A DNA stretch of 64,000 nucleotides from Echinostoma caproni (GCA_900618425.1 UZAN01039995.1:33802-97801); one strand, 5' to 3'. Positions 25,001 to 38,238 are shown, counted from the stretch's first letter. The notes: a model not told the origin generated them from the sequence alone. Program-made: numbers and translations.

Positions 25001-27960
25001 GTCAGTGCTTGGTGAATCACAGCTTTGCGTAATGGTTCCGCAATTGCTTTCTCTGGATTCTAATCTAAGTCTCTAATTCCTACGGTATATATTTGTATAC
25101 CAGGAGGATAGGAATTAAGTACTATTTGCTTAAGCTAGATTATAAATTATTGAAAAACACTTGGGCATCGCAGTGCAAAACACTAATGGAAGAAAGATGA
25201 GACAACGATAAATTGGATCTGTATGTGCTCACTGATTTTTGTGGATAGATCTGTCTGTCCTATTCTGTGTTATACTTGTAGGCTTATGGTTTCTCGTGGT
25301 TTCGCAAGCGAATTTCAATGCACTTGAAATCATGATTATAGAGTCATAAAGAATCCAAATAAACCGGAAATCATTCTGAGGCGTGCCTGAGATGACATAA
25401 TTTTAACCCGGTTTGTTCTGTTTCCCTCCCATTATTTGCTTACTAAACCAACCGTCTAGTTTCTTGGTGATTCACTCGTTCTGCAGTATAGACGAGTAGT
25501 TGGGTCAATTCGTTCAGAATACTTTAAGTCAACGGAACAAAAGGTTAACCAACGTTGGTGTAGGTTAGGTTGTTTTAATAAATCACTAGTTTGTATAATT
25601 ACATTAAGTACAAAACGCTTTACCAATGGCTAAACAGTTGACGGGCGAAAACTACTCCTCAAACATCAAAACGTATCAGAGCTCACTCCAACTACAGTAA
25701 TTTCTAAAAGCTTCACCGGTGCGAAACCAATCGGCTGCAATTATCTGACATTAGTGGTTTTGGACAGGAGATATTGAACAGGAATCACAATTTATCTCCA
25801 AAAGGAATATCGAACCGCCTCTCCGAAGGTAAAATCCCGATGATTCGTTGGGGAAGCAATAGTGATAAGTACAAACAGGGAAAAACTTGAGTCCGCTGTT
25901 TTCAGAGTTTACGGTTAATGAGATGAACTGTTTATTTTGTATGAAGCTTGCAATCTGAGTGATGGTATTTTCAAACAAATATCCTACCAAATAAGCACAA
26001 GCGATTGACGATGGTGGTGTTCAGGTGTTTCTGGATAGGACAAAAGTTACATGAGGTTCATGATTTTGAACCCTGCTTCTGTTACCAATCATCCCTTTTC
26101 CACAGCTGTCTTTGTTTTGTGACAGTTACATTCCTGAGATTAACTTGCCAGTCACCTCGTTGCCGTGAAGACTTTAGAGTACCCAATAAAAAACTTCTCA
26201 CTTATTTCTGTAGCTTAAATAAATGAACATATTTTGGTGGGATTGCAAAATTGTAATGAGAAAGAGCAGGACCTAATTAACTTTCATTCAACTGAATAGA
26301 AATATGCTTATCGTTTCCCGTCGAGCCACGACACTCAATAACTTATCCAGTTTTGCCAGAGCTATTTGTTAATAATCGGGTGCATTTCCTGTGTTGCATT
26401 AACCGGAAAATATGAAAAGATGACGATGATTAACTACCACGTTATAACGTAACTATTGCTTATTGCAGTACAAAATTACACTACCGCTATAATTTCTTGG
26501 AGTTTATTGGGTTTGCCCGTGAGTTGGTCCTACTAAAAGGAGATGGTCGGCATCTGAATATTACCACTCGCGACAAAAGCTGATTTTTTTCCTAGTTGCC
26601 TGCCACCTCCAATTCAATAAGTAGTGAATCATTTAATGTGTCGAAAATTATATTGGTTGGCCAGATTTCAGATCTCTCAGAACCTTAACGCTCGAAGAGT
26701 TATACCATATTTGGTGTCTAAGAAAAATAACTCAAGCGCATCCTCATATTTTCTGGTAGGCTCTCGACCTCCGAACTCCCTCTAAATTTCTGCCATTTCA
26801 CCTGCAAGGCAAAATACGTTGATAATTTGTTGGTTCTCTTACTGGCAATTTTCAGATTATTTTCAATTAGTAGGTAATTTGTAAATGCAATGCGAAGCAT
26901 AAACAAATCTTGAGTTAAGATTGCAAATATTTTCTTCCGAATTCTTTCTATTTTCAAGGCTACTCAAAGTCTGTACCTAGTGTAAGAGTTGAAATTACGG
27001 CTATTTACCTTTAAAATTAACCTTGAGAAACCATTTGCTTCTAGTTTGCTGGTATCTGTATCAAATGACCGTCTCAGGAAACGTCACTTGGATCCACTGC
27101 TCAATGCGTATTCTCATTTACATGACTAAAAACGTTTCTTTCTTATTTCCTTCGACTGTACTTTAATTAAAGCTGTTTATATTTTGTTTCACGTCCAAGT
27201 ATCCAATACCGCGTAATCTGTTGTTTGATTTAGTTGCAAGGTATCGATCGGTCTATTCACTCTTAGTTACTTTAAGGTTTTTGTCTGATGTTAATTTACT
27301 GTGTCTGTGCTGTTTTTTTTGCGTTCCTAGTCCATCGGCTTAATATTCAGCTGTCATTCAGAATTTCAATCATTCCAATACTTCTTATCTTAGTTGTTGA
27401 ATGATTGCAACTTTTGTTCGGTTCAACTCCACTTAATGTGTATCTCAATGATACCTGATGTTCAAACAAAATATATTACGGTGATTTATCATATGTGTGC
27501 ATAATTTTCATTGCACACCAATTGTATACTCATTTTTCGAAATATTCGAGAGATAGATATCGAGTGGGTGTAGTTCTTAATTAATTGAAGCGAAGGACAC
27601 CAACGTCGCAATTCAGGAAAATGTTGATCGTATTCAGCACTTTATTCATAACTATATCCTTATCAACTGAAATAAATACTGTGTGAAAATTAAGGTTTAA
27701 GATATTCTTCCATGGAGAGAGAATCTCATTTTCTACCATTGCCGTATAAAATTAAGTCCTTCAAAAGAATGTTTTCGCTATTTTTTTGAATGTCATCTAC
27801 TTGTTAAGCAATAGACAATCAAAAACGTAGCCAAAAAGGTTGCATTGCGCTGTGATTCAGTGTTATGATAAAAGCGATTTCAAGCTAAAACGGTTGGCTT
27901 TTGATAGCGACTACTTCTATTTACTCCGAATCAAGGTGATAACTTCCTGTCCCTAAACAG
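22021..27960. other. Gene-poor AT-rich stretch
   Basis: Open frames here (for example 22229-22489 plus, 25751-25990 minus) are short, lack recognisable motifs and lie within chance length. One clear structure, a nested inverted repeat at 25074-25117, is listed separately. It is most simply intergenic or intronic sequence. Confidence 0.4.
25074..25117. repeat. Nested inverted repeat (9-bp outer, 6-bp inner arms)
   Basis: Outer arms TAATTCCTA (25074-25082) and TAGGAATTA (25109-25117) and inner arms GGTATA (25084-25089) and TATACC (25096-25101) are all exact complements. They form one long stem-loop of 44 nt. No host gene is recognised around it. Confidence 0.65.
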
Positions 27961-27979
27961 CATTTATTTACAGAAAATA

Positions 27980-28315
27980 TTATTCAAATCTGGTTGCTGA
28001 ACTATCTTCCTCGGTATAACCAGCTGCATCATCACATCTTGGAAACGTGAAGTTATCCGTGACGTGGGAGAAACTAAGTTCATCCGATACGTTGTACTTT
28101 GTCGAAATAAAGCACTGTCTCAAGCTTGCAGACGATTTCGCAATCCTCGATGACACAAATAACACCAGTGTTTCCGTCAAAATAAACGTCTCTAGTAGTG
28201 AATAACTTCTTACTTTCCCATCGCTTTGGTAACAAGTGTATTTGATGTGTGGTATGCTATGCTGGGGAATGATCTGGGATACATTATGCATTACTAATCG
28301 GTAATAAAGGCACAT
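27980..28315 (-). CDS. Weak candidate terminal coding exon (unidentified)
   Basis: This minus-strand frame of 111 codons ends just before an AATAAA polyadenylation signal: the stop TGA lies within ACCAGATTTGAATAA, and TGTAAATAAATGC follows within about 20 bases. The C-terminal part is acidic and hydrophilic (CDDAAGYTEEDSSATRFE), with no recognised domain. Acceptor-like CATTCCCCAG and a donor-like GGGAAAGTAAGA are present upstream in the same strand, so the true exon could be shorter. Length alone is near the chance limit. The polyadenylation signal is the main reason to list it. Confidence 0.2.
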   Translation of the reverse strand: MCLYYRLVMHNVSQIIPQHSIPHIKYTCYQSDGKVRSYSLLETFILTETLVLFVSSRIAKSSASLRQCFISTKYNVSDELSFSHVTDNFTFPRCDDAAGYTEEDSSATRFE

Positions 28316-31300
28316 TCAGCAAGGTAGATATTGTAATAAATTCGAGTTAACTTGGCTAAGAAAAAAACACATACCCTCACTCACGCTATCACTAAAATAA
28401 ACTAAAAGGTGACTTGTTTCTTTAGTATCCATAAACTGTCAACGAAATACGAGGCCTTGTATTAGAATTCTCGCCCAAGACCAAAGCAACTGGTGAAATA
28501 AGATAATAAAGAATACTGTTGACTATTTTTGAAAGTTAGTTGATGATTACCCTGATGAATACTTCATGAACATATATGTATAACTTATAAGGAAGCAAGT
28601 GTGCCAAATCATTTTTCCCAATTAAATGTTGTTTTAAAAAGAGGAGTAGTGAAATAGAATAACTAAATCAACGTTCATAAATTAAGGCTTCGTATTTCAG
28701 CAACGAAACGTTAACAAGCGGGATTTTTGCCGTTTTTGTGTATGATATTTGAATGCAAGACGATTTTCGCAGTGCTAATTTTAACTGATTTGAAAATGCC
28801 TCTTAAGCTTCATTAGTGGACCGTAATATCTCCAGCCATCAATATGTAACGAGAATTAACCATGCATTCATCTCACTCAATCGGATGATCGATATTTATG
28901 TAGACCTTTTAACTCAAGTTACGCTATTCCGTTTGAATCACGTTTGCGCTTCATTTTTTACCCAACTGTCGTACAAGTAAAAACAATCTCACGGCATCTG
29001 AATGCAAGCAACTGGCGAAAGTTTTGTGATCATTTAAATTGCAAACTCTAAACCGATATATACTATCATAAATTTTGTGAATGATTTTTAATTTTTCATC
29101 GGCATTTGCTTTCAATGGAAACACTGGTAACCGAATGAAGAAATCATCTATCGATTATCCAACATGATTATTATGGACAAGGGTCACATGTTTGACGTTC
29201 AAAGCCACAAGAAGTGTTATCCCAAAAATATATGTATATATAATGACAGCTCCATATTATGGGCATAGAAACCGGGTGAACAATAAACAATTGCCACTAT
29301 ATCAATGTCATTTTATCAGTCAGCTTTTACCTAGTATCCATCAGATAGAATTTACAAAGAGATTTATCAGATGTAACAATTCAGTCATTCATTTAACAGA
29401 CCTTTTGGAAGGTGGTTATCTCCTTTTCTCTTTTTACAATCGTGGAAAAGTGATGTGGTTTCATTGGTTTCCCAAAAGTCTGAATGCATACTCACAAGCA
29501 CGAACGCACTGTCGCGTTGATACACCTGCCTCTTCTCACCTCTTGTCATCTTGCGGTTACACAAACACATCGAAAGATAACACGCTCGATGAACTACACC
29601 TGAATTCAATCCTTCAAACCATATAGTTTACAAGTAACCACTAGCTCTTTTTTTAAGTGGTTGCACAACACCACCTTTGTAATGTGTGAGGTTGGACGTG
29701 TTATATCACACATATCGATAATTCAGTGTCACAGACGGTGAGAATGGTCGCTCCGGGGGACACGCAAATACACATTTGAGAGAACGTTTGCGCCTGATAG
29801 TACATATGTCCTGCACCAACATCCAGACAGATATCCGGGCAACCGATCATAGCCAACGGAAGCAACTTGTCATTTGTTTGTGCAGAAGAGACTCAAGCGA
29901 TTCATTCAACCGACCGCCTATTGCTGCTTATGCTGATGTCGATGTTTCTGTTATAGATCCTACGTCGTGTGGTGATAGTGACTAGGCACACACCCCATAA
30001 AACGAGTACTGAAAGTCACACCACACACCGCACCGGATATCTATCAAACGTTGTTCGGCGAGCCGTAACGTTAGAACCAATTGAATTACTGAGAGTATAG
30101 TAAGGTGAAGCGAACTAAACAAAGATAAAGAACAAGATAAAACCTGAGTGATTGGTTGACTGAAAGTGTGTAGAAAAACAGAACGATAATCGTTTATGTA
30201 GAAGAGATGTTGAGAACAATTCCACTTATTCTAGCCACCACAGATCAGTACACTAGGAAAAACCTGACATTATCAAAAACAAAAACAAATACAAAAGCAG
30301 TATATGTAAGAATTTAATTCATGCAACCTCTATATACTTATACGTATCTATATATATTTACGAATATCGATAGGCACGAAGAAAACAATTTTCTAATGTA
30401 GTCATTAATCAAGGGATTATTCAACAATCCGATAAACTGCATTCGACGAATCACCTTAGGCTTACAGTTATGCCGATTACGACACATAAACATGTTAATG
30501 CATGAATTGTCAAAGACCCCTCGGCAGTTCCCAGTTTAGATTCCACTATTCATGAACAGTCGGATAAAGTAAACGTAGTTCTGTGAGCCTATTTCTCAAT
30601 AAGTGAATTCCCAGGTTTTAAACAAGTATGCTCAAAGTTTGGTGCAAAACAAGCAAAAAAACATGAAACAAAAAAGTTCCGGTGGATCCCAGGACTCCTG
30701 CTGAAATATTACTCACGTGGTTCCCAAAAGTTCCAAATTCTGCCATCCTATTACTGTTATGTGTTTTTTTGTAATTACAGTAAGTAATTCCAACTCGAGC
30801 AAGATCTATTAGTGATTTACTGATTTTTACAAATTGATTACTGTTTGAATTGTTGTGCTTCGCGCCTTCGGATAAGATTAGATTTTTTTATTCTACATTT
30901 CCGAAATTATTCTGCGTCAACCAAATGATCATCACTATCGTGTCTTTCAAAAGCCGTCAAATATCACTGAATTTATGAAGTGTTCTTTCCACTGGAATTT
31001 TTCAATGCTCTATGAATAAGTTGTAAAAATGATCTTTTCATTTCATGTCCGTAAGAAAGAAGTTGTAAATTTCAGTCAGTATAAATTAGAAAATCAGCGC
31101 TATTCCTTATGACTTGAAACTTGATTAGCTACTTAGGAAGTCTGATTTTGTGGAAAGTGGACAGTTTTTCATTGAACCCATGTTTAATAAAAATCTTACG
31201 TTTGCACGGTAGCACACGACTGAAACCAATAAATCATACACGTAATACTGCCGTGATTTTCTTATAAATTCTCATAAAGTCCCGAGGCAGGAAACTTCTA

Positions 31301-32000
31301 CGAATGAATGATGCCAGAGAGGCATACATTTTGCGCACTATTTGGTCGGTATACTTCTTTGTTTGATCAATGAGCAACAGAAATATCGTAATCGAAGTAA
31401 CCATTCACTTATGCGATGACAACTTTAACTCTTTTGTCTACAGGCGTCTGACTGTCCAATTTCCACTTCTTCTTGTGGGGTCGAAGGACAGAATTGAGAT
31501 TTGGTGACTGTCTGAAATTCATACATAATCGGGCAATAATCAGGCAATAATAAATGACAATAAACCCATAAGACTACTTTTCTATTATTCCTCCTGTGTT
31601 AGTGACCTCATTGTTGCCACGTTACTACTAAGCCAACTGTTAACCCTTGGATATTAAGGAAATATATGTGTTGTTATGATGTATCACAATCAGCACCTAC
31701 TCCGTAGAAAACTGAAACGCTGTTTAATTTGAAACCTTTATAAATTTCTTTATTTCACTTAGATTTTCAGGGTTATCTCAGTTGATCAAGCGAACATAAC
31801 TTTATCAAAACCTCTGACGAAGAAAATCAAATGAAATATTGATAAGCCAATAAAGACGTGCGCCATATAAACGTCTCACAGACCATGGTGTCTCTAAATT
31901 ATCCTGAATGTAACCAGAATCCTGGTAAAATGAATCAAGTAGCTCTGTATACAGGGTTTTGGCCGTCTATCACTGATTAGGACAGTTTGAAGTTTGAGTC
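28316..32000. other. AT-rich stretch with two weak candidate exons
   Basis: The plus strand has a 144-codon frame at 29192-29626 with no recognisable motif. Another frame ends at 29985 (tail DVDVSVIDPTSCGDSD) and is preceded at about 29822 by an acceptor-like CCAACATCCAG. Either could be an exon, but neither has homology I can name, and both are within chance length. The remainder shows no features. Confidence 0.2.
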
Positions 32001-32001
32001 C

Positions 32002-32040
32002 CCCAACTCAGGACATAAAATGTTATGTCCCGAAATTGGG
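32002..32040. repeat. Extended hairpin (CCCAA / GGACATAA arms)
   Basis: GGACATAA (32011-32018) and TTATGTCC (32023-32030) form a perfect 8-bp stem with an AATG loop. It is flanked by an outer stem CCCAA (32002-32006) with TTGGG (32036-32040), separated by small internal loops. A GTTTGAGTCC motif just 5' is reminiscent of a pol III B box but has no matching A box. Confidence 0.55.
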
Positions 32041-35000
32041 TTCCATTTCCAAGAGGTTAATTGGTTATCCTTTACCATTTGTCGGCCAACATGCACCACC
32101 CAAATACCCTAAATTCATTGGGGAATAAACTTATTCTCCAATAATACGATTCCATAAGAATATCATTGCACAGACCCTTGGATTTGTGAGTTCACTTGAG
32201 TAAATTTTAACGTTTGTTTCATTAAGTTCCCGAGTTGTTTCAACACTTTCCTAGAAATTGAGAGACAGATTGACCGAAAGCTTGTAGCCTCTGCAACGGC
32301 TCTGAAGAAAGCTCAGAGTCCTTTAACCAAACGTTTTAAATTCGAATTTCTATCAGTGGTTAAAGCTGCAGCTTATTGAATCCTATGGGATCTATCCTTA
32401 CTGTTATCAGTTGACAGTACGAGGGAATATCAAGTCATCACGCTCGTTCACTGGTATTAAGGAGTCAAGTATTTAAGTGTTTCATCTTGCCAAGACATAA
32501 ATGGATCCAAGGTCGAATTACAAACAACTTGGGCTGGAAAATAATCACAGATATTTTATAATCTGAGGCTGAAGGAGAGACATCGATAGTTCAAACGACC
32601 CTACTGTTGCAAGAACTTAAAGGAGTCTCCCCGGGTGTAATCATTCCTGGACAATGGCAGCAGACTTTTGCATGCGCGGTTAATTAGATGCTCTACTTGA
32701 AATACTAGGCGGTACTGGGCAGTATTGAGATGAATAGGGTCTGTGGATTTGGAGCCAATGAACGTGGGTCATGGGTTTCAATTCTTCGACCACTTTGATT
32801 AAAATTCTTTGTGAACGTTTAAGCACCTTTTTCACTAGTTAGACATGGATTCCAAATTTTGGTAGCGTACTCGGTGTGTGATCTAGAATATGTAAGACAT
32901 TCAAATCTTGTTCCTGCTCAGAACACTACAGGCAGTATAAATCACACAGTACATAACGCTTTTTCAGTTATTTTGAGCATAAACTTCCTTGATATCTGTT
33001 TCGAGAAGAAGGGAACTAAATAAATCTGGATACCAATTATTTATCAATTATGATAATTAAAAACAACAGATTTTATGAAACATTTGGAGAATGTTTATTT
33101 GAGATTAACCTTAGATATCAGCTTTGGACAGTTTCGTTTCCATTGTGTATGTAACATCGATTCATACTAACCAAAGTCTATCACCTCGAATCTGCTGATC
33201 GGCCCGTTAACCTCAAGCTGCGTAGAAACTTAATAAAATGTCCCCTTAAAAGCTGGATGTGTTTGTCACGAAAATTAATTATAATCAAACAACTAAACAA
33301 ATATATTAGTGCTAATAAATTTAAACATTCATAAAGCAAAAGCAATTTCCAACCTTTTTATTAATACTTACCAATCGCGAATTCAGAGTTCGAATTAAAA
33401 GATTACTGAAACCAGAAAACATTATTGAATAAAATTCATCTGTATGTTTTGTAAAAAATAAAGGTATTATCTCAACCTTTGTTGAAGTTACAGCTTATGT
33501 GAGATGTCGCGTGTCATTGTTAACGTGACAACGATCAATTTTCTGAGGAAGTTATTGAATGAAAATCAGGCGTTTTCTTTTTAAAAGCAGCATAAATGAT
33601 ATATTTTTAACTCCGTTTATTTCCAATACTGAGGTAAACAGACTGCTGAATACAGCACGTCAAATAAACTGTTTTACATATGGTGCACCTAATACATTGC
33701 AGATACACTCAAACGAAATCAGCTTAAAACGTTGATTATTTTTTTAATAATTGACTAAATTTAACCTCATCATTATTTTGAGAAACAATAAAACGAACGT
33801 TATCATAATTTGGAACCACTTGATCATATTTGTGCAGTTACTTGTAATCCACCTTAGTGAAATTGACTTGAGAGAGGTCACATTTAAATAATCACAAGGT
33901 TTTTATTTTAATTTTAAAAATTCAAAATAGTTCACGTTAAAAGAGTGAAGTGATCGTGAACTTATTTCGATATTTGTTAGTCATTATCCTATTATTTAGG
34001 GCATCTATTAAGCATTAGATGATTGCGTCACTGGAAAAATCCAAATCTTGCAACGATTTGCACATAAAATGTATTTTAGTCTAACCAAAAATTGTTTCTA
34101 TTTGAGTGTGACAATTTAGTTATCAACTAGCTAGGTGAAACCATTGCAAACGATTGGGCAATTTCTGGAAGTAACGGAACGGCTATTGTTGATATAACAG
34201 CAGCATGTCCAACGTAAATAACTTATCTATAGCGGTTCCACGGGTGACGAGTGGCCTTGTGATTTTACTGGTGTAACGTTACCGGTGATACTAAAATTAA
34301 ACTGTTACAGATTTAAAATCACTTAATAATCAAAAGGGTCTATTTTAGAATTATCCAATCTCGTGGCTTATAATTATCAATCAGAAAGAGTCAATAGCTT
34401 CAAACGAAGTCGTGTATAACAACAACAAGCAGACTTCAAAGTCTCTGGCAGTCGATAAATACGGAATACAATTTTAGCACTCTGAAAAGGACCAATCTAT
34501 TTAATGTTGGAATGCCGCTCGCGAAAACTGGGTGGCTGCACGGTAATTAACTTTCTCCTCAGATGAGTTTCGCTGGACTGCGATCTTATTGACGTCAAAT
34601 AAATGTACTTCGCCATTACACTGATTTATCATTTAATATTAAGAACCAACATTGATTGTGAAAACATCCGCTAGCGGTGGGGCAACGTTGTCCAATTTTA
34701 AACTGAACGCCGGTTGGTAGAAAAGTGATATAAGCAAATAAATTGACTGATCAGAAATGAGTGCATTTTCCTGGACCACACAATGAGCGAGGGACATACG
34801 TGAACGTACCAACCTCGATGATGGTTTTATTGTAAACTATCTTTGCTATCTCCTACTGTTCATATTTTTATGTCCACCAAGCATAGCAGTAAATGAGAAC
34901 AAAAACTCATTCAGACTGAAAAACAGTGTCAAAATAGTTAAACAAAATGCACAGATTAAATTAACGATCTCCATTTATTGCTTCTCTTAGGCTAATTAAA

Positions 35001-37189
35001 AGCCACAGAAAATGAAGAAACTGTTTCCATTTCTCACTGATTGAATTGTTAAAATATGACCACATGTAGGAAAGACGTTACGCGAAATACCCGGAACAAA
35101 ATGCACCGAAATACTGTTCAAAGTATATTGACAATCAAACAGTGCTGTTACTTCAACTTGCTACTGATTATAAAGGATAATTTTCCCGAAATATTATATG
35201 ACATGCATAACTTTCAAGCTGAAAAAACTATACAGTTACGGACAATCAAAATGGATTGGTTTCAAAGATGGCTTACCGCAAATGATGAAGCCAATTATGA
35301 ATAATTCAGGTGGTTGATGACCACTGCATTTTACAAAAACTTTGAGAAACACCATACCACCATGAATTTGACGCTTCAACTGCTGTACTAAAGGAAGGCA
35401 ATTTGTCATATTTTGTTGAAAAATTTAGTCCCTAAAACAAAGCAAGGACAGCAAAAAACAACCTGTGAGATACATTAATAGCTTGTAAGAGTGTTCTATA
35501 TGAACCATGGATTATAGTGAATTCTGGTATTTAGCTTTAGTATTTGGATAAATACAGCTGTGTTGATCACATCGTAGCTGCAGATTAGTGAAAACGCGGA
35601 AATCAGATCTATGCAAGACGAGGCTACGAAGAAATTCCACAATAGAGGCGACATTAAAACAATATAAAATCAAGCCTATGCAGCAAAATATCACTCACTC
35701 CTAATGCATGTGGGAAAAATAACCGACATATGATTGATGCCAGGGCTTAAATCCAATGAGGTAGCACAGTTATCTGAATGACCTTGAAAAAAGAACGATC
35801 TATGCGGAATGATAACTCAATGCACTCAATGCTTCAAGGGATTTTTGACTGAAAGAGCAAAAACAATATCACGCATTCGTGCTGTTTTAAGAAATTATAA
35901 AGAGCATGAAGATGTGTTAATCGACATCAGCAATAGTGAATAATCAGCGGGCTTAAACGTGCAAGAAAAGTCGAGGTAGCTGTGATCATTTTATCCTTAT
36001 GTGGATTTATGCCTAAATTTAACCTAAAAATCAATAGCTAAGGGTAACGCAGTAAGTGTAGATGCGAAGAGGCTCAAGTTTAGAGGAAAGTAATTACACT
36101 AGGCTATTGTCGGTACAAAACTACTACGAACAATGTATATTAATTCGCAATGCTTTATGGATGTTTGAGATGCTTACAAAAGAATGTGATAATGACCGAG
36201 ACATTTAACTATCCAATGGGGTCTTAGGGGGATAACTATTGTCTTTCCATTCAATAATGCTTTTCATCACTTGCAAGCTTTGGTAAAGAGGTAAATCTTA
36301 TTTTAGTCAAAATTATCACAACACAAATGCGTTCTTGGCGTTTCGACTAATATTGCTCAACACAAGATCATGTATCAGGACGGCTGAAACCCCCTTCGGC
36401 CCAAGAGATCACACAGAATAGGGTAGTTTTCGCTCATACGTTTTTTTTTCTTAGAGAAGCGTATTCCCGAGACCCCAGTTTATAACTCAAACGTAGTTCG
36501 CGCAACCTGTCTTCAGATTACAGGTTTTATTATGACTCCGGAGCAACGATTTCCAAACATGACTGTTGGTAAACTCAAATAGTTAATTTTGATTTCAAGT
36601 CCTCTGGACAAAAATTGTATGAAACATTGAGATTAATAAAAAAAATAATGGATAGTAGATTTTAAAAATAACTCAAAAATTATATAGAAATCTGATTGAG
36701 TTTATGAAATTAGTAGAAGGATTGTCAACTGCAAGAGCCGAAACTATTTTTTCCATGTTAAAGCTTCTCTACTACAATAATGACCCATATAAAACTGAGG
36801 CACGATCGAGTTAAATCAAGGCATTACTGTGGTATTGCAAAGATGTGTTTATTCATATATATACATATATATATATATATCTGCTACAAGGATTTAATTA
36901 CCTTGCATGTTTTCTTTCAAGGCAAACTCACATATACAGGTCTAATCGAAACTGAAGCAACAGGTCCCTGTGAAACATTTGTGTGTTCGTATGGGCAACG
37001 GTATTTATAATAGAGTAAATTTTTTTCCAAATAATAATAAACAAGCCTTGGTGATTCTTTATAGCATTGATTTTCCTGATTCGTTTATACTCAGCAGATG
37101 GAATAACACAGAATGTACAAGGTACTCCCATTACATCAGTAGTGGTTGACCTACAGCATGACGAGTTAGGAAGTAAGTTAAGAGGATAG
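32041..37189. other. Gene-free AT-rich stretch
   Basis: No supportable coding sequence. Contains a TA-rich microsatellite at 36855-36880. Short open frames (for example 35056-35304 plus) carry no recognisable domain. Confidence 0.4.
36855..36880. repeat. (TA)n microsatellite
   Basis: Alternating TA run with one C interruption. Confidence 0.9.
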
Positions 37190-37250
37190 AACAGATTTTA
37201 TTTACAACAAATTAACATTGATAATAACTACGATCTAAAGTTTATGTACA

Positions 37251-38160
37251 CTAATAGTTGATTGGTCTGCCCTTGTTCTTTAGGACTTTTTCGACTCTCT
37301 TCGGCATTGAATCCACCAACTTTGTTATGAAGTCATTTTCTATTTTGTGCTCTATTACGTATCCCATTTTTGCCTCCAATGTCCAAAGTGTAGGTAGTCC
37401 ATTGACCTCTCTCTTCAAAACAGACAACAGATTTTCAATCACGTTGCGATCCCGGCTATTAGGAAGGAATTGCATGGACTGAACCTTGGAGTCACGCATC
37501 TTTTCTGAAGTCTAAAAGCAAATAATAAGTAAACCAGACTCCTTAACTAAATCAATTTACTAACCTCTCGTGAAACATGACACGGAGCGTTATCCTGAGA
37601 AACAATAACTTTCCCAGACGATTTTTTTCATGACATTCTGGAAACATTTTCGTAATTACTGATACAAATTTCCCACTATTCATGGTGCCTTTGACTGATG
37701 TCCACCGACAAGGCTGACCATGTTTTATTCCTGCCCAAATGAGTAATCCTGACGGATGAGAAACCCTTTCAATTGGTGGAATAAGTCCTTTTGGGAAATT
37801 CTCACCACAAATGACTTTTTTGTGAGCCTTCCAAGGCTCGTCGCACACCATACACTCGTCGGCGAAATAAACTGATCGCCAAAATGACGCACGACGAGAT
37901 TTGAATTCACGAGCAAAATCAATACGTGCCTGCCTTTGGTGCGCGTGCAATGCTGGCTTTACGTCAGCTGAAACCTGACGCATCCTAAAGTTTTTCATTG
38001 TTCTTTGCAAAACGGAATATGAATGGCTGGGAAGATCTTCCCGTTGGATAGATGACAAGCTTTTTCGGCAATGTTTTTCAGAGTAATACGAATCAGGTCG
38101 TCCTCCTGTTTAGATGTACTCGGTTTACGGCCTCCGCAAGCGGTTCTGGTTGTGATTTTC
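37251..38160 (-). pseudogene. Tc1-like transposase with a 53-bp intron and two frame breaks
   Basis: Family order is clear: linker GRKPSTSKQEDDLIRITLKN, second helix-turn-helix region (SYSVLQRTMKNFRMRQVS), and RQARIDFAREF. Then comes the first catalytic Asp in SVYFADECM, the central part to KFVSVITKMFPECHE, the second Asp in VIVSQDNAPCH, and the Glu in RNVIENLLSVLKREV, where most relatives have PDLNPIEN. It ends KNKGRPINY and TAG. A GT-AG intron (37512-37564, GTTAGT...TTTTAG) separates DNAPCHVSRE from TSEKMRDSKVQ, and joining the two restores the standard spacing. Breaks are a frame change near 38058 and another at a seven-A run (37622-37628). The N-terminal DNA-binding part before GRKPST is not recognisable. 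Transposase would cut and paste the element into TA sites; this copy is probably inactive. Confidence 0.85.
37512..37564 (-). other. Intron inside the Tc1-like transposase
   Basis: 53 bp with GTTAGT at the 5' end and TTTGCTTTTAG at the 3' end. It carries in-frame stops and interrupts the conserved DNAPCHVSRE..TSEKM segment in phase 0. The same intron is present at 62713-62765 in copy 2, so it belongs to the element family rather than to one insertion. Confidence 0.8.
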
Positions 38161-38222
38161 TCATGGATTATCCTTCATTATAGCGACAACAATACGGACA
38201 TTCAAAGCTGTGCACAAAAATG

Positions 38223-38238
38223 ACCTTGAATTCAAGGT
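38223..38238. repeat. 16-bp perfect palindrome
   Basis: ACCTTGAATTCAAGGT is its own reverse complement. It lies just upstream of the transposase reading region of Tc1 copy 1. It also contains overlapping TCAAGGT half-sites resembling orphan nuclear receptor sites. Function is unknown. Confidence 0.5.

Larger units (their letters stand above)
37190..38200 (-). mobile_element. Tc1-like DNA transposon copy 1
   Basis: It contains a nearly full Tc1-family transposase (separate entry) plus a 3' flank shared with a second copy (62460-63069) starting at AACAGATTTTATTTAC. The shared left limit is at 37190. Terminal inverted repeats and a TA duplication could not be identified, so the outer ends are uncertain. 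The 5' side extends at least to the GRKPSTSKQEDD segment near 38110. A 16-bp perfect palindrome lies upstream at 38223-38238. Confidence 0.85.

Noticed and set aside
29192..29626. 144-codon plus-strand open frame
   Set aside because: Within chance length for about 128 kb of both-strand sequence at this composition; no domain, no convincing splice sites. Mentioned only in the block description.
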